Assembly (NCBI GenBank): GCA_004524425.1
Contig: SDNN01000049.1
Span: 1-16,068 of the forward strand
Direction of reading: 5' to 3'
Length of the DNA stretch: 16,068 nucleotides
Source of the DNA: Promethearchaeota archaeon
GTDB lineage: Archaea; Asgardarchaeota; Lokiarchaeia; Sigynarchaeales; SOKP01
The position numbers and the translations under genes were made by a program. A model generated the notes under the pieces. The model made no database searches. It saw only the letters and a list, made by a program, of their open reading frames with translations, and had not been told where the DNA came from. Shown here piece by piece: positions 7,381 through 15,454 of the stretch (position 1 is its first letter; each line of letters opens with the position of its first letter).

Positions 7381-7911
7381 TCAAGAAATAACAGAAATTA
7401 TTTCTTGTAATATCTTATCTTGATTTTGTCGATTTAAATGAAACAAAATAACCTCTGGGAGATTTAAAAGGAAGTCTTTAATGGGATGTTGCAGTTTTTC
7501 TCCGATCGTGGCAATGATAGGAATTTCTGACTGAAATATACTCTTGATTAAATTTTGGAACTTGGTTGAAAATAACTCCATTTTGCCGATTTCATCTAAA
7601 ATTATCAGATCCATTTTATTTTTTTTAAAGAATTCAAATTCTGAGAGAAAACTTTCAAATTCATTCACAAAAACTCGATATCTTCCTAATTTGAATCGAG
7701 TCTGATAATCTCCTTTTCGTGCTAGCTTCACTTTTCGGTTTGTTTGTATTTCTAAAGCGTCAAATCCAATTCTTTTATTATCAACCTTTACTTCTGGCGT
7801 CAAAAATCCTGTAATTCCATAACCTTTTAAAGAATAATGAGAAATTAATCTTGAAATCAATGTAGATTTCCCAACTCGAGGAGGCCCTGTTATTAACACT
7901 TTTTTTTTCAT
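7381..7911 (-). CDS. THEP1-type nucleoside-triphosphatase
   Basis: The protein has 176 residues, full length for the COG1618/THEP1 family. Walker A is GPPRVGKST at residues 9-17. Walker B is DLIILDE at 101-107, running into the family's EIGKMEL signature (107-113). TGFLTPEV (34-41) is also typical of the family. These P-loop enzymes hydrolyse ATP, GTP and other NTPs slowly in vitro and are widespread in archaea; their cellular role is not settled. The ATG at 7911 puts the P-loop at the usual distance from the N-terminus. It lies 138 bp downstream of a two-gene minus-strand unit, so it may be read with that unit or from its own promoter in the gap. Confidence 0.93.
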   Translation of the reverse strand: MKKKVLITGPPRVGKSTLISRLISHYSLKGYGITGFLTPEVKVDNKRIGFDALEIQTNRKVKLARKGDYQTRFKLGRYRVFVNEFESFLSEFEFFKKNKMDLIILDEIGKMELFSTKFQNLIKSIFQSEIPIIATIGEKLQHPIKDFLLNLPEVILFHLNRQNQDKILQEIISVIS

Positions 7912-8049
7912 TAATGATTATTGAAAATTTTAATTTTGAATATTTTTTTCTCCATATCAGTTATATATTGGATACCATGTATTGGACTAAAATACCGTAT
8001 CTAATAATAACTCGATATGATTTATTTTAAAGTAAATTAAAAAGAAATT

Positions 8050-8499
8050 CTATTCCAAGATCTTTACTTTTATGGGATCTTTAGTAAGAGCCTTTATTGA
8101 CTCATTTAATATTTTAAAATGCTTTAATAATTCTCTAAGTAAGAGATGATTGATTTTTATATATGGAATGGCATCGTGAATTTGTTTTAGGAGAATTTTT
8201 TTCTTTATTTTTCGTTTACTTTTATTATTAAGTTCATTCACAATACTTTGTAGATCTAATGCATGTGTTAAAAGGGATTCTTTTGCCACTATATCATTGA
8301 GTATTTTTAGAATCGCTGGGTTAACATCATTAAAAATTTGGACGGTCTGCTGTGACATGTTTTGTTTGTCGAGATTTTTTTTATTATTTTCATCACTCAA
8401 ATCCTGCTCCAAAAAAAAATTATTATCATTTTTAGAGTTTCCAAACAAATTTTTTGCAAATCTAAGATCTTCTTCATCCAATTTTTCTTTCTTAGGCAT
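8050..8499 (-). CDS. Small helical protein of unknown function, translationally coupled to wHTH/RHH gene
   Basis: The 149-residue protein is not recognised. Residues 1-50 are charged and Asn/Lys-rich and probably disordered. Residues 52-145 are predicted helical with regular leucines (TVQIFNDVNPAILKILNDIV, SLLTHALDLQSIVNEL, LLLRELLKHFKILNESI). There is no membrane segment, cysteine or catalytic motif. The ATG directly follows the TAA of the upstream gene with no base between, and GGTGAG sits 5 bases before this ATG. Coupled translation, and hence a shared complex or process with the DNA-binding partner, is likely. The helical part could be an oligomerisation or partner-binding domain. Confidence 0.8.
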   Translation of the reverse strand: MPKKEKLDEEDLRFAKNLFGNSKNDNNFFLEQDLSDENNKKNLDKQNMSQQTVQIFNDVNPAILKILNDIVAKESLLTHALDLQSIVNELNNKSKRKIKKKILLKQIHDAIPYIKINHLLLRELLKHFKILNESIKALTKDPIKVKILE

Positions 8500-8988
8500 T
8501 TACTCACCCAATATCTGTTTTCCAATATTTTTGGGTATAGTTCCTTTTTCAATAGCTTGTAGAACAGCTTTTCTTTTTAAATTTGGAGATAAACTCTCTT
8601 GAAAATAATAAACAATGGCGTCTTTCAATAATTCACTTAATGTTTTATACTTAGAAGTCAATTCAGGAATTTCCTGTAATATACGTGCTATGGTACGGTT
8701 CAATCTAAAGGGAAAAACAACCTCATCTTGTTCTTTTAATTCAATGAATTTGGATTCTATATCAAAATCTTTATGCCATACCATGTTTTCGAATCTGTTT
8801 ACCCTTTTTCTTAAATAGACCTTATTTTTCTTAACCAAGCGTTTTATTGCACTCTGAGCTTTTCCTGACGTAAAATTAAGATCCTTATAAAGGGTATAAA
8901 AACTAACCGGACTTTCTTGTTGTTTTAAGTAATTTAAAATCTTTTTCTCCGTTATTTTTGGAGTTTTTACTTTCTTTATCGTTTGCAT
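8500..8988 (-). CDS. DNA-binding protein with winged-helix and ribbon-helix-helix-like parts
   Basis: The protein has 162 residues. Residues 14-62 form a winged-helix pattern (KILNYLKQQESPVSFYTLYK, then a recognition-helix-like SGKAQSAIKRLVKKN and a wing strand KVYLRKR). Residues 90-130 fit a ribbon-helix-helix: strand VVFPFRL, helix NRTIARILQEI, loop, then helix TLSELLKDAIVYYFQ. That spacing is typical of CopG/MetJ-like dimers. Both parts are DNA-binding folds, so a transcriptional regulator or a DNA-organising or segregation factor is inferred. It is the first gene of a tight pair with the 149-residue protein. A 495-bp upstream region gives room for control, including a 15-bp palindrome at 9394-9408. 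No Shine-Dalgarno precedes the ATG at 8988, which suggests a leaderless mRNA. Confidence 0.78.
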   Translation of the reverse strand: MQTIKKVKTPKITEKKILNYLKQQESPVSFYTLYKDLNFTSGKAQSAIKRLVKKNKVYLRKRVNRFENMVWHKDFDIESKFIELKEQDEVVFPFRLNRTIARILQEIPELTSKYKTLSELLKDAIVYYFQESLSPNLKRKAVLQAIEKGTIPKNIGKQILGE

Positions 8989-9483
8989 GGGTTATCTTGC
9001 TCTTCCATAATTGAATAGTATTATCTAAAACCAAATGAAAAAATGATCATTAAGGGGTCTTTCGATTTAATATAATAAAAATTTCTTTACAAAGCTCCTT
9101 TTTTATTTTTATTTGTAATTTGTAATAGTGTGGAAAAATATAAACTTTATCCGTGATATGAAAGAGTTAATAATCATGATATAAAAAATTGAAATTCGAT
9201 AGTACTATTTAATATAAATTTCGTGAATCTACTAAGTTTGCATTACTTTTAATTTACTTTTATTAATTATTTTCTATTGTTGTAATTTAAATTATTATAT
9301 TATCGAAATATATTACTATTAGCAAATCAAAAAAACAAAAATTCCCTAAAAAAATAGCCATGATCCTCCTTTCTAGATCTAAATTTATATAATGTATAAG
9401 TCTTATACCTATGTCTTATATATTGTGCAACTAAAAACTTAGGTTTAATACAATTTCTTGAAAAATGTCAAATAAAGAATAAG
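8989..9483. other. 495-bp intergenic region, no gene seen
   Basis: This is very A/T-rich DNA between the dnaJ stop and the wHTH/RHH start, both on the minus strand. It is crossed by stops in all frames. It should hold the dnaJ 3' end and the promoter of the downstream operon. The only structured element I found is the palindrome at 9394-9408 with an adjacent direct repeat. No tRNA-like fold was noticed. Confidence 0.5.
9394..9408. promoter_or_regulatory. 15-bp palindrome GTATAAG-T-CTTATAC
   Basis: It has perfect 7-bp arms around one base. GTCTTATA within it (9400-9407) recurs at 9413-9420, a 13-bp step. A one-base loop argues against an RNA hairpin and for a protein-binding site. It lies 76 bp past the dnaJ stop and about 400 bp before the next start, so which gene it would serve is unclear. 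Confidence 0.3.
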
Positions 9484-10611
9484 TTATTCTGATTCTTTAA
9501 ACTTTTTTAATAATTCTTTTTGTTTATCTGAAACATCGGTTGGAATTTCGATGTTAATGACAACATATTGGTCTCCTTTTCCTTTACCTCTGAGATATGT
9601 AGCCCCTCGATTTTTAATCCTGAATTCAGTGCCATATTGCGTGCCAGGGGGTATTGTTAATTCTTTTTCGGTAATTTCATTTTTTTTATAATCCAAAGTT
9701 GGAACCTTTATTTTATCACCAAGTGTTGCCGTGACAATGTCAATATCTGCTCTAGTATATAAATCATTTCCACGTCTGATGAAGTTTTCATTAAGCTCCA
9801 CGTGTATCCCCAAATAAAGATCACCCGGTATAGCATTTCGAGAAGGAATGTGCCCTGCGCCTTGAACTTTCAAATGAACTCCATCTTCAACTCCTGGTGG
9901 TATGTTCACGTTTATCTTCTTTTCTTCGGGTACCATTTTAAGGCCCTTGCAAGTCTTGCATTTCTTTTTGATTATTTTTCCAGTTCCGCCACAGTTATAA
10001 CATTCAGTTTCGCGAATGATGGTTCCAAAACCAGAACGAGACATTTGTCGCATCCTTCCTGTGCCTTGACATTTGTCGCATTCTACAATCGATGATGGAT
10101 CTTCCGCTCCCGTGCCCTCACAATCTTCACATGGGATGTATCGTTCTATTTCAACTTCTTTCTTCGCTCCAAACATCGCCTCTTCAAACGTGATATCAAG
10201 ATGCTTTTCAATATCCTCTCCCACTTCTCGACGGGGTTGAGCTCTTCTCGTGGAAGCACGGGACCCAAAACCACCGAAAAAGTCACCAAAACCCCCAAAA
10301 CCTCCACCAAAAATTGATTTGAATAATTCATCTAAACCAGGAATGCCTCCACTGAAAACGGAACTCATATCAACGTCTACTCCACTAAAACCAAACCTAT
10401 CATAGTTTTGTCTTTTTTCAGGATCGCTTAATACTTCATAGGCTTCTTGAAGTTCTATGAACTTGTCTTTCGCACTTGGATCCGTCTTGTTCATATCTGG
10501 ATGTAGTTTTTTCGCTAATCGTCGATAAGCAAGCTTTATCTCATCAGAAGTCGCATCATTTTCTACACCTAAGACCTCATAATAGTCTCGTTTATTATTC
10601 TTGGAACTCAT
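9484..10611 (-). CDS. dnaJ: Chaperone protein DnaJ (Hsp40)
   Basis: The 375-residue protein is full-length type I DnaJ. The J domain is residues 8-73, with the HPD triad at 37-39 that stimulates DnaK ATP hydrolysis. A Gly/Phe-rich segment covers about 84-117 ([15 protein letters not shown]). The zinc region has four Cys pairs: 161/164, 178/181, 204/207 and 218/221. Three carry the full CxxCxGxG; the fourth is CKTCKGLK, lacking the last Gly but keeping both Cys. The C-terminal substrate-binding domains follow ([18 protein letters not shown], then DLYLGIHVE). It works in the cytosol with DnaK and GrpE. It lies 143 bp downstream of dnaK on the same strand, close enough for co-transcription, though the gap could carry its own promoter. 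Archaeal dnaKJ-grpE sets are generally regarded as acquired from bacteria. Confidence 0.98.
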   Translation of the reverse strand: MSSKNNKRDYYEVLGVENDATSDEIKLAYRRLAKKLHPDMNKTDPSAKDKFIELQEAYEVLSDPEKRQNYDRFGFSGVDVDMSSVFSGGIPGLDELFKSIFGGGFGGFGDFFGGFGSRASTRRAQPRREVGEDIEKHLDITFEEAMFGAKKEVEIERYIPCEDCEGTGAEDPSSIVECDKCQGTGRMRQMSRSGFGTIIRETECYNCGGTGKIIKKKCKTCKGLKMVPEEKKINVNIPPGVEDGVHLKVQGAGHIPSRNAIPGDLYLGIHVELNENFIRRGNDLYTRADIDIVTATLGDKIKVPTLDYKKNEITEKELTIPPGTQYGTEFRIKNRGATYLRGKGKGDQYVVINIEIPTDVSDKQKELLKKFKESE

Positions 10612-10754
10612 GGCAATTCTTTGGGATACCTTAACAAAATCTAATTTTATCTTATAAAATTTAAAATGTAATTTATTTTTTTAGGTCTAAGAATACTAAA
10701 TTCTAATAATATCATGTAAAAAAAATATAAAAAATAAAATAATATTAATGGGAA
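10612..10754 (-). promoter_or_regulatory. dnaK-dnaJ spacer with possible dnaJ promoter
   Basis: This 143-bp A/T-rich gap contains, on the minus strand, TTTTATAAGATAAAATT about 30-45 bases upstream of the dnaJ ATG. That could be a TATA box for separate dnaJ transcription. Poly-T runs nearer dnaK could terminate part of the dnaK message. Confidence 0.3.
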
Positions 10755-12761
10755 CTAATCTTCATCTTCGTCCCAATCGACATCTACAACTTTTTTCTTT
10801 TCGTCTTTCTTCTTTTCTTCTGATTTATAACTGGCGCCTCCAGCGCCTTCAGCCCCTCCAGTTGCTCCAGGAGGAACTCCTCCCATTCCGCCAGGTGGAA
10901 CGCCACCCGTTCCAGACGCGGCACGCTGGGCTTGTTCTGCAGCTTGTTGATAAGCTTGACCCTGAGCTTGTTGGGAATAAATCCTCTGCGAAAATGAATA
11001 CATTGCTTTTTGAAGGTTCTCGATTCCCAATTTTATCCTGCTCACATCATCAGTCTTGATATCCTCTTCGAGGGATTTAATGGCAGCTTCGATTTCCTTT
11101 TTCTCATTATCTTGGATTTTATCCTTGTTTTCTTCCATCAGTTTCCTGGTTTGATATATCATAGATTCAGCATTATTCTTAGCTTCAATTCTTTCCTTTA
11201 ACTTTTTATCTTCTTCTTCGTACTTATCTGCTTCTCTGATCTTTTGTTGGATTTCGTCTTCAGACAATCCTTTTGCTCCAGTTACCGTGATCCCTGTTTC
11301 TTTTCCGGTCCCTAAATCCTTGGCAGTAACGTGTACTATTCCGTCTGCGTCGATGGAAAATTTAACTTCTATTTGAGGGACTCCTCGGGGAGCAGGAGGG
11401 ATGCCAGTCAAATGAAACATCCCTAATGAAATGTTATCCTCTGCTTTATATCGTTCTCCTTGCAGAACATTAATTGTTACTGCAGGTTGGTTATCAGTCG
11501 CAGTCGAAAAGACTTTCGACTTTTCGGTTGGAATGGTGGAATTTCGTTCAATCAATGGAGTGGTTACTCCACCTAAGGTTTCAACCCCGAGAGTTAAAGG
11601 AGTCACATCCAATAAGAGAATATCTTCTACTTCTCCAGCAATAACTCCTCCTTGAATGGCAGCACCAATGGCCACGCATTCCATGGGATCTACTGAATGT
11701 TCTGGTTCCTTACCAAAAAATTTCTTAAATCGCTCTTGAACAGAGGGCATTCTGGTTGGTCCACCCACTAGAATCACCTTGTCTACGTCTGCAACGGGAA
11801 TCTTCGCATCGGCAACTGCTCTTTGCATGATGGGATCGAGCCTCTTGAGAGTAGGTTCAATTAACTGTTCTAACTTTGCTCGAGTAAGTTCCATTTCTAA
11901 ATGAACAGGATTTCCCTCTTTTTGCCCTATATAGGGAAGATTGATACTGCTTGTTAAGGTTGTTGATAATTCTATTTTTGCTCTTTCACCAGCATCTCGA
12001 ATTCTTATCATGGCTTTATTATCATTACTCAAATCGATGCCTTCTTTCTTTTTAAATTCCTCGACAACCCAATCGACGATTGCGTTATCCATGTCAGTTC
12101 CACCAAGTTGTGTGTCACCAGCAGTCGATAATACTTCAACCACGCCTTCCCCATATTCCATGAGGGTGATATCAAACGTACCACCGCCCAGATCTAACAC
12201 GCAGATCTTCCAAAGCTTGTCCTTAGTTTCTTTATCAAGTCCATAGGCTAGGCATGCCGCAGTAGGCTCGTTGATCATTCGAACTACTTCAAGACCAGCA
12301 ATTTCACCGGCATTTTTAGTGGATGTTCTTTGAGAATCGTTAAAATAGGCAGGCACCGTGATAACTGCTTTCTTAACTTCCTCACCCAGATATGCAGATG
12401 CATCATTTTTGATTTTTTTTAATATCATCGCGGAGATTTCTTCTGGGCTAAATTCCTTCCATTCTGCTCCTACCTTAATTTTTGCCTTATAATTTGTTCC
12501 CATTTTTCTCTTGATAGCTGTAACCGTACCATCGGGATTAGAAACAGCTTGTCTCCTGGCTGGTTCTCCTATGATTTTTCGTCCGCTGTCATCAAATGCC
12601 ACGTAAGAAGGAAAAGCCTTACCTCCGAGGGTTCTGCCTTCTGCTGCAGGGATGATTTCTGGTTTACCCGTTCCAGTAATGACCGCACAAGCGCTATTTG
12701 ATGTACCTAGATCAATTCCAACTATTTTTTCCTTTTTCTTTGGTTTGCTTTCTTCACTCAT
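10755..12761 (-). CDS. dnaK: Molecular chaperone DnaK (Hsp70)
   Basis: The protein has 668 residues. The ATPase domain shows phosphate loop 1 GIDLGTSN (15-22), [10 protein letters not shown] (136-145), LDLGGGTFD (189-197) and VGGPTR (332-337). The hydrophobic interdomain linker is [11 protein letters not shown] (380-390). The substrate-binding beta domain covers about 395-500, the helical lid 501-612. A Gly/Pro-rich tail (613-645) is followed by Lys-rich and then acidic residues ending WDEDED. The stretch near residues 85-105 is short, lacking the roughly 23-residue insert found in proteobacterial DnaK, as in archaeal and Gram-positive homologues. It binds unfolded proteins under ATP control with DnaJ and GrpE in the cytosol. 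AGTGAT lies 8 bases before the ATG at 12761. It is transcribed away from grpE. Confidence 0.99.
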   Translation of the reverse strand: MSEESKPKKKEKIVGIDLGTSNSACAVITGTGKPEIIPAAEGRTLGGKAFPSYVAFDDSGRKIIGEPARRQAVSNPDGTVTAIKRKMGTNYKAKIKVGAEWKEFSPEEISAMILKKIKNDASAYLGEEVKKAVITVPAYFNDSQRTSTKNAGEIAGLEVVRMINEPTAACLAYGLDKETKDKLWKICVLDLGGGTFDITLMEYGEGVVEVLSTAGDTQLGGTDMDNAIVDWVVEEFKKKEGIDLSNDNKAMIRIRDAGERAKIELSTTLTSSINLPYIGQKEGNPVHLEMELTRAKLEQLIEPTLKRLDPIMQRAVADAKIPVADVDKVILVGGPTRMPSVQERFKKFFGKEPEHSVDPMECVAIGAAIQGGVIAGEVEDILLLDVTPLTLGVETLGGVTTPLIERNSTIPTEKSKVFSTATDNQPAVTINVLQGERYKAEDNISLGMFHLTGIPPAPRGVPQIEVKFSIDADGIVHVTAKDLGTGKETGITVTGAKGLSEDEIQQKIREADKYEEEDKKLKERIEAKNNAESMIYQTRKLMEENKDKIQDNEKKEIEAAIKSLEEDIKTDDVSRIKLGIENLQKAMYSFSQRIYSQQAQGQAYQQAAEQAQRAASGTGGVPPGGMGGVPPGATGGAEGAGGASYKSEEKKKDEKKKVVDVDWDEDED

Positions 12762-13041
12762 GATTCTATATCACTTTAATTAAGAATTAAATGTTAAAAA
12801 TCAATTAGAATGTTCAACATCGAACTATTTCCTTTATATCATTAATATAAATTAACAATTAAATTTTTTTCGAATTTTATGATTTAGAGTTCTTTTTATA
12901 TTTATTAAGTTCTCTAAATAATGATCTCCTAATCACAAAATTTATTTTTTTTCTTTTTTTTTAATTTGATAAGGCATTACTGAATGTATTATTATTAGGT
13001 TTTTATAATAAATTTTTATAGATTATAAACGGGTTTTACCA
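12762..13041. promoter_or_regulatory. Divergent dnaK/grpE promoter region
   Basis: This is 280 bp of A/T-rich DNA between the two start codons. For dnaK (minus) a TATA-like TTTATATTAATGATATAAA lies at about 12834-12852. An inverted repeat ATGTT-C-AACAT (12810-12820) falls near the predicted start of transcription. For grpE (plus) TTTTATAATAAATTTTTATA lies at 13001-13020, 22-41 bases before the ATG. Shared heat-shock control of both arms would be natural, but no known heat-shock operator is recognised. Confidence 0.45.
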
Positions 13042-13908
13042 ATGAGCACAAAAGAAAACGAAGTTGAGGAAAAAGGCAAAAAGGATCTTAAAAATGAAAA
13101 TGGAGCCAATTCCGAGGCATCAAATCAAAGTGAAGTTAAGAAAAGTATTGATCAAAAGGCTGGAGATGAAACACAAATCAAAACTGAGGACAAAAAACAG
13201 GAATTAATTGAAGAAAAAGAAGATGCAGGGTTGCAGCTCGAATACTTCTCGAAGGAAGAATTGATTAAAAAGATCAATGAACTAGAAAAGGATTTGGAAG
13301 AGAAAGAAAAAAAGTTGAAAGAATTAAGTGGCTGGAAAGACAAATACATGCGCTTACAAGCCGAATTCGAAAATACTCAGAAACGTTGGGAGAAAAACCG
13401 TCAATATTTACGTTCTCAATATACCGCAGATGTGCTGAAAGATTTTTTACCGCTTTACGATTCCTTCAAGAAAGCATTGGAAGCCACCAATGAAGATGAT
13501 AAAATTAAGCAGTTTTACACCCAGTTTATGAACATTTTAAAGTCTGAAGGAGCAGAACCGATGGATACAAACAAGAATGATTCGTTTGATTATAGCAAGC
13601 ATGAGGCATTAACCACGGTTGAAAAAGAAGATGTTCCGGAGCATACTATCTTGGATGTCATACAACAAGGGTGGAAGTTTAAAAAAGACGTGCTGCGTTA
13701 TGCCAAAGTGGTGATTTCCAAAAAACCAAAACCGCCCGAAGCAGAGCAAGAACCAGAAAAAGAAGCCGAAGCAACAACTGATAAAGAAAATGAAGTTGAA
13801 GAAGGAAAGGAATCAAAAAGCGAATCTGAATCCATTCCAAGTCAAAGTTCAAAATCAAAAAAGGATGAGCAATCCGTGAATAATTCCAAGGAAAGTAATG
13901 AAGTTTAA
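13042..13908 (+). CDS. grpE: Nucleotide exchange factor GrpE
   Basis: The protein has 288 residues, long for GrpE (usually near 200). Residues 1-62 are charged and probably disordered. Residues 68-125 are the dimer coiled coil, ending in the conserved WKDKYMRLQAEFENTQKR. Residues 128-168 are the helical bundle (VLKDFLPLYDSFKKALE). Residues 170-227 are the beta-wing that contacts DnaK, with HEALTTVEKEDVPEHTI and a closing DVLRYAKVVISK. The last 60 residues are an acidic Ser/Glu/Lys tail outside the usual GrpE fold. It opens the DnaK nucleotide site to release ADP. In most prokaryotic operons grpE precedes dnaK on the same strand; here it is divergent. No Shine-Dalgarno is seen, and the TATA-like sequence close to the ATG suggests a leaderless or short-leader mRNA. 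Confidence 0.97.
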   Translation: MSTKENEVEEKGKKDLKNENGANSEASNQSEVKKSIDQKAGDETQIKTEDKKQELIEEKEDAGLQLEYFSKEELIKKINELEKDLEEKEKKLKELSGWKDKYMRLQAEFENTQKRWEKNRQYLRSQYTADVLKDFLPLYDSFKKALEATNEDDKIKQFYTQFMNILKSEGAEPMDTNKNDSFDYSKHEALTTVEKEDVPEHTILDVIQQGWKFKKDVLRYAKVVISKKPKPPEAEQEPEKEAEATTDKENEVEEGKESKSESESIPSQSSKSKKDEQSVNNSKESNEV

Positions 13909-13930
13909 AGTTAAAATACTTTATACTTTC

Positions 13931-13970
13931 ATCATTTTTATGTGCTTTTTATTTATTTCTGTTTTTCATT
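13931..13970 (+). terminator. Tandem T-tract terminator after grpE
   Basis: Repeated T runs (ATTTTTATG, CTTTTTATTTATTTC, GTTTTTC) start 22 bases after the grpE stop, without a stem-loop. This is the usual archaeal intrinsic terminator style. Confidence 0.45.
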
Positions 13971-14065
13971 AATAATTTTATAATGAGAAACCTAAAAAAT
14001 TAATAGCTTGATTTTATTAATATTATCAAATTAAGATATTATTTGAAAAATAAGTGATAAATAAC

Positions 14066-14332
14066 ATGGGAGAAGAACCTCAGTTTCCGCCCATTCCAGC
14101 AATCGGCGACATTATAGACAGAAAGGACAGGTTTTTTCAGAGGAAATACACGGTAATTAAATGCGAGACGTGTCAAGCCAAGTACAAGCGTGAATTTAAA
14201 CCAGGAGATTTTACTTTTAAAAAATTACCTGATGAAGAATGCGAAAAGTGTCATGCCAGAGGAGCCAAGATCGAGGAGATCTATTCCGAATGGATTGATC
14301 CTAAAAAAGAAAAGAAGAAAAAAAAGAAGTAA
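14066..14332 (+). CDS. Small zinc-ribbon protein
   Basis: The frame opens with GTG at 14054. The ATG at 14066 is chosen because GTGAT lies 7 bases before it; that GTG is itself part of the motif. The product has 88 residues. Two CxxC pairs, KCETC (Cys 33, 36) and ECEKC (Cys 59, 62), are 22 residues apart and form a zinc ribbon. The N-terminus is Pro-rich (PQFPPIPAIGDII). The C-terminus is a run of Lys (KKEKKKKKK) that would suit binding to RNA or DNA. Zinc ribbons with basic tails occur in transcription and translation accessory proteins, but nothing identifies a family here. The 150-residue gene begins 21 bases after the stop, so they may share a transcript. Confidence 0.8.
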   Translation: MGEEPQFPPIPAIGDIIDRKDRFFQRKYTVIKCETCQAKYKREFKPGDFTFKKLPDEECEKCHARGAKIEEIYSEWIDPKKEKKKKKK

Positions 14333-14353
14333 ATTTTTTTTAATGTTCTTATT

Positions 14354-14806
14354 ATGATATTAAAGGATTTAGAAAGCTTGATAGATAAAGCTGTTTCACG
14401 AGATTTTATTATTCATCAAATATCAGATGAAGATAGGCAGAATGATTCTTATAAAGCTTTAGAGTTCACTCTTTCATTCAATAATATTGCCATTGAATAT
14501 GAAAGAAAGGTTGAAAGTTCAAAATATCCCGTGATTCCTCGTTATCAATATTTATTTGGTTTTTATCCTCGCGAAGGATTGTGTTTATATGTAAATAAAC
14601 AAGAACACAAATTGGCGTTATGCGATGGACCTTTAGAAGATATTGCGAGTTCTTGCTCATTAGTTCATTCATTGATTTATTTAATCGTTCCAGTTGACAG
14701 ATTTGAAGTCTACTCCTATCTTCCGGCTTGTTGTGAACTTAATTGCAGTAATTCTCCTAAACAATTCAATCTCAGAATAAATTTATTTAACGATAAGACT
14801 AATTAA
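14354..14806 (+). CDS. Unknown 150-residue protein
   Basis: The family is not recognised. The N-terminus is helical (LKDLESLIDKAVSRDFIIHQ). It is followed by a likely beta-rich middle (ALEFTLSFNNIAIEYERK, YQYLFGFYPREGLCLYVN) and a helix DIASSCSLVHSLIYLIVPVD. Six Cys lie in the second half (77, 90, 100, 126, 127, 130), including an A-CC-x-x-N-C motif, but not in a CxxC zinc pattern. There is no signal peptide; the hydrophobic stretch near 105-113 is too short for a clear membrane helix. It follows the zinc-ribbon gene by 21 bases on the same strand, but a T8 run in that gap could terminate part of the transcript. No Shine-Dalgarno precedes the ATG. Confidence 0.7.
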   Translation: MILKDLESLIDKAVSRDFIIHQISDEDRQNDSYKALEFTLSFNNIAIEYERKVESSKYPVIPRYQYLFGFYPREGLCLYVNKQEHKLALCDGPLEDIASSCSLVHSLIYLIVPVDRFEVYSYLPACCELNCSNSPKQFNLRINLFNDKTN

Positions 14807-14819
14807 GCAAAAATCTTAG

Positions 14820-14832
14820 AAAAAATAAAAAA
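14820..14832 (-). terminator. T-tract downstream of the M50-like gene
   Basis: On the minus strand the 40-bp convergent gap reads TTTTTTATTTTTT starting 15 bases after the stop of the metallopeptidase gene. There is no stem-loop. Confidence 0.4.
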
Positions 14833-14846
14833 GGATTAAAGTGTCT

Positions 14847-15419
14847 TCAAAGGTTTGAAAAATTATTGTTATTTTCTACAATTTTTCTACCCATGGAAGG
14901 TAAAAACATTTCTACGTACGTAGTAGTTAAATTAATGAATAAAAGAATTAATGCCATGAAGAATATCAATGAAAATATTAAACTTATTGTTATATTTACT
15001 AATTTAAAGGATTGTAATAATTGATAGGCATCGCCATTTTTTATTAAAGGAGAAATTGCCCAATAAAGTATTTCTATATAAATTGCATTAGATGAAACTA
15101 AATAAATGGTTAAATTTTTTCTCTTTTTTGAAATACGATTAATTAGAAATGCAGATATGATTGCTGCGAAACTACCAGCTATTTTCACACATCTATAACA
15201 TAAAATATTATCATTATATGTTGTATACGTATAAAATGTAAAGCAATTAACGCCATTTGATTTTTGTCCAAAACCAAAAAAAGAACTAAACCATATTCCC
15301 TTTAATTCTCCTCCAAACATCAATGCAGTTACACCGTGAGCTAATTCATGTATGATTAAAAATATTAGCATTAAAGATAAATAAATAATACAGTTTATAC
15401 AAATTTCTCCGAATTTCAA
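14847..15419 (-). CDS. Small M50-like membrane metallopeptidase
   Basis: The 190-residue protein is strongly hydrophobic. The first helix (about 10-30) carries HELAH at 24-28, the HExxH zinc site, followed by a Gly-Gly (FGGELKGIWF) as in site-2-protease/M50B-like proteins. KIAGSFAAIISAFLI (79-93) matches the Gly-rich helix of that family. Asp130 in ISPLIKNGDAYQLL is a candidate third zinc ligand. A last membrane helix covers 145-168. There are about four hydrophobic segments and no PDZ domain. The start is TTG at 15419: an in-frame stop lies two codons upstream, GTGAT sits 5 bases before the TTG, and the next Met (17) would remove half of the first helix. Substrate is unknown. If active, it would cut proteins within or near the membrane. 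Confidence 0.72.
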   Translation of the reverse strand: MKFGEICINCIIYLSLMLIFLIIHELAHGVTALMFGGELKGIWFSSFFGFGQKSNGVNCFTFYTYTTYNDNILCYRCVKIAGSFAAIISAFLINRISKKRKNLTIYLVSSNAIYIEILYWAISPLIKNGDAYQLLQSFKLVNITISLIFSLIFFMALILLFINLTTTYVEMFLPSMGRKIVENNNNFSNL

Positions 15420-15454
15420 ATTTTATCACAAAAATATGTAAGCTTCTTTTACAA

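Noticed and set aside
10748..12246. Several plus-strand open frames opposite dnaK
   Set aside because: dnaK is certain on the minus strand and the opposite frames are antisense shadows without protein-like composition.
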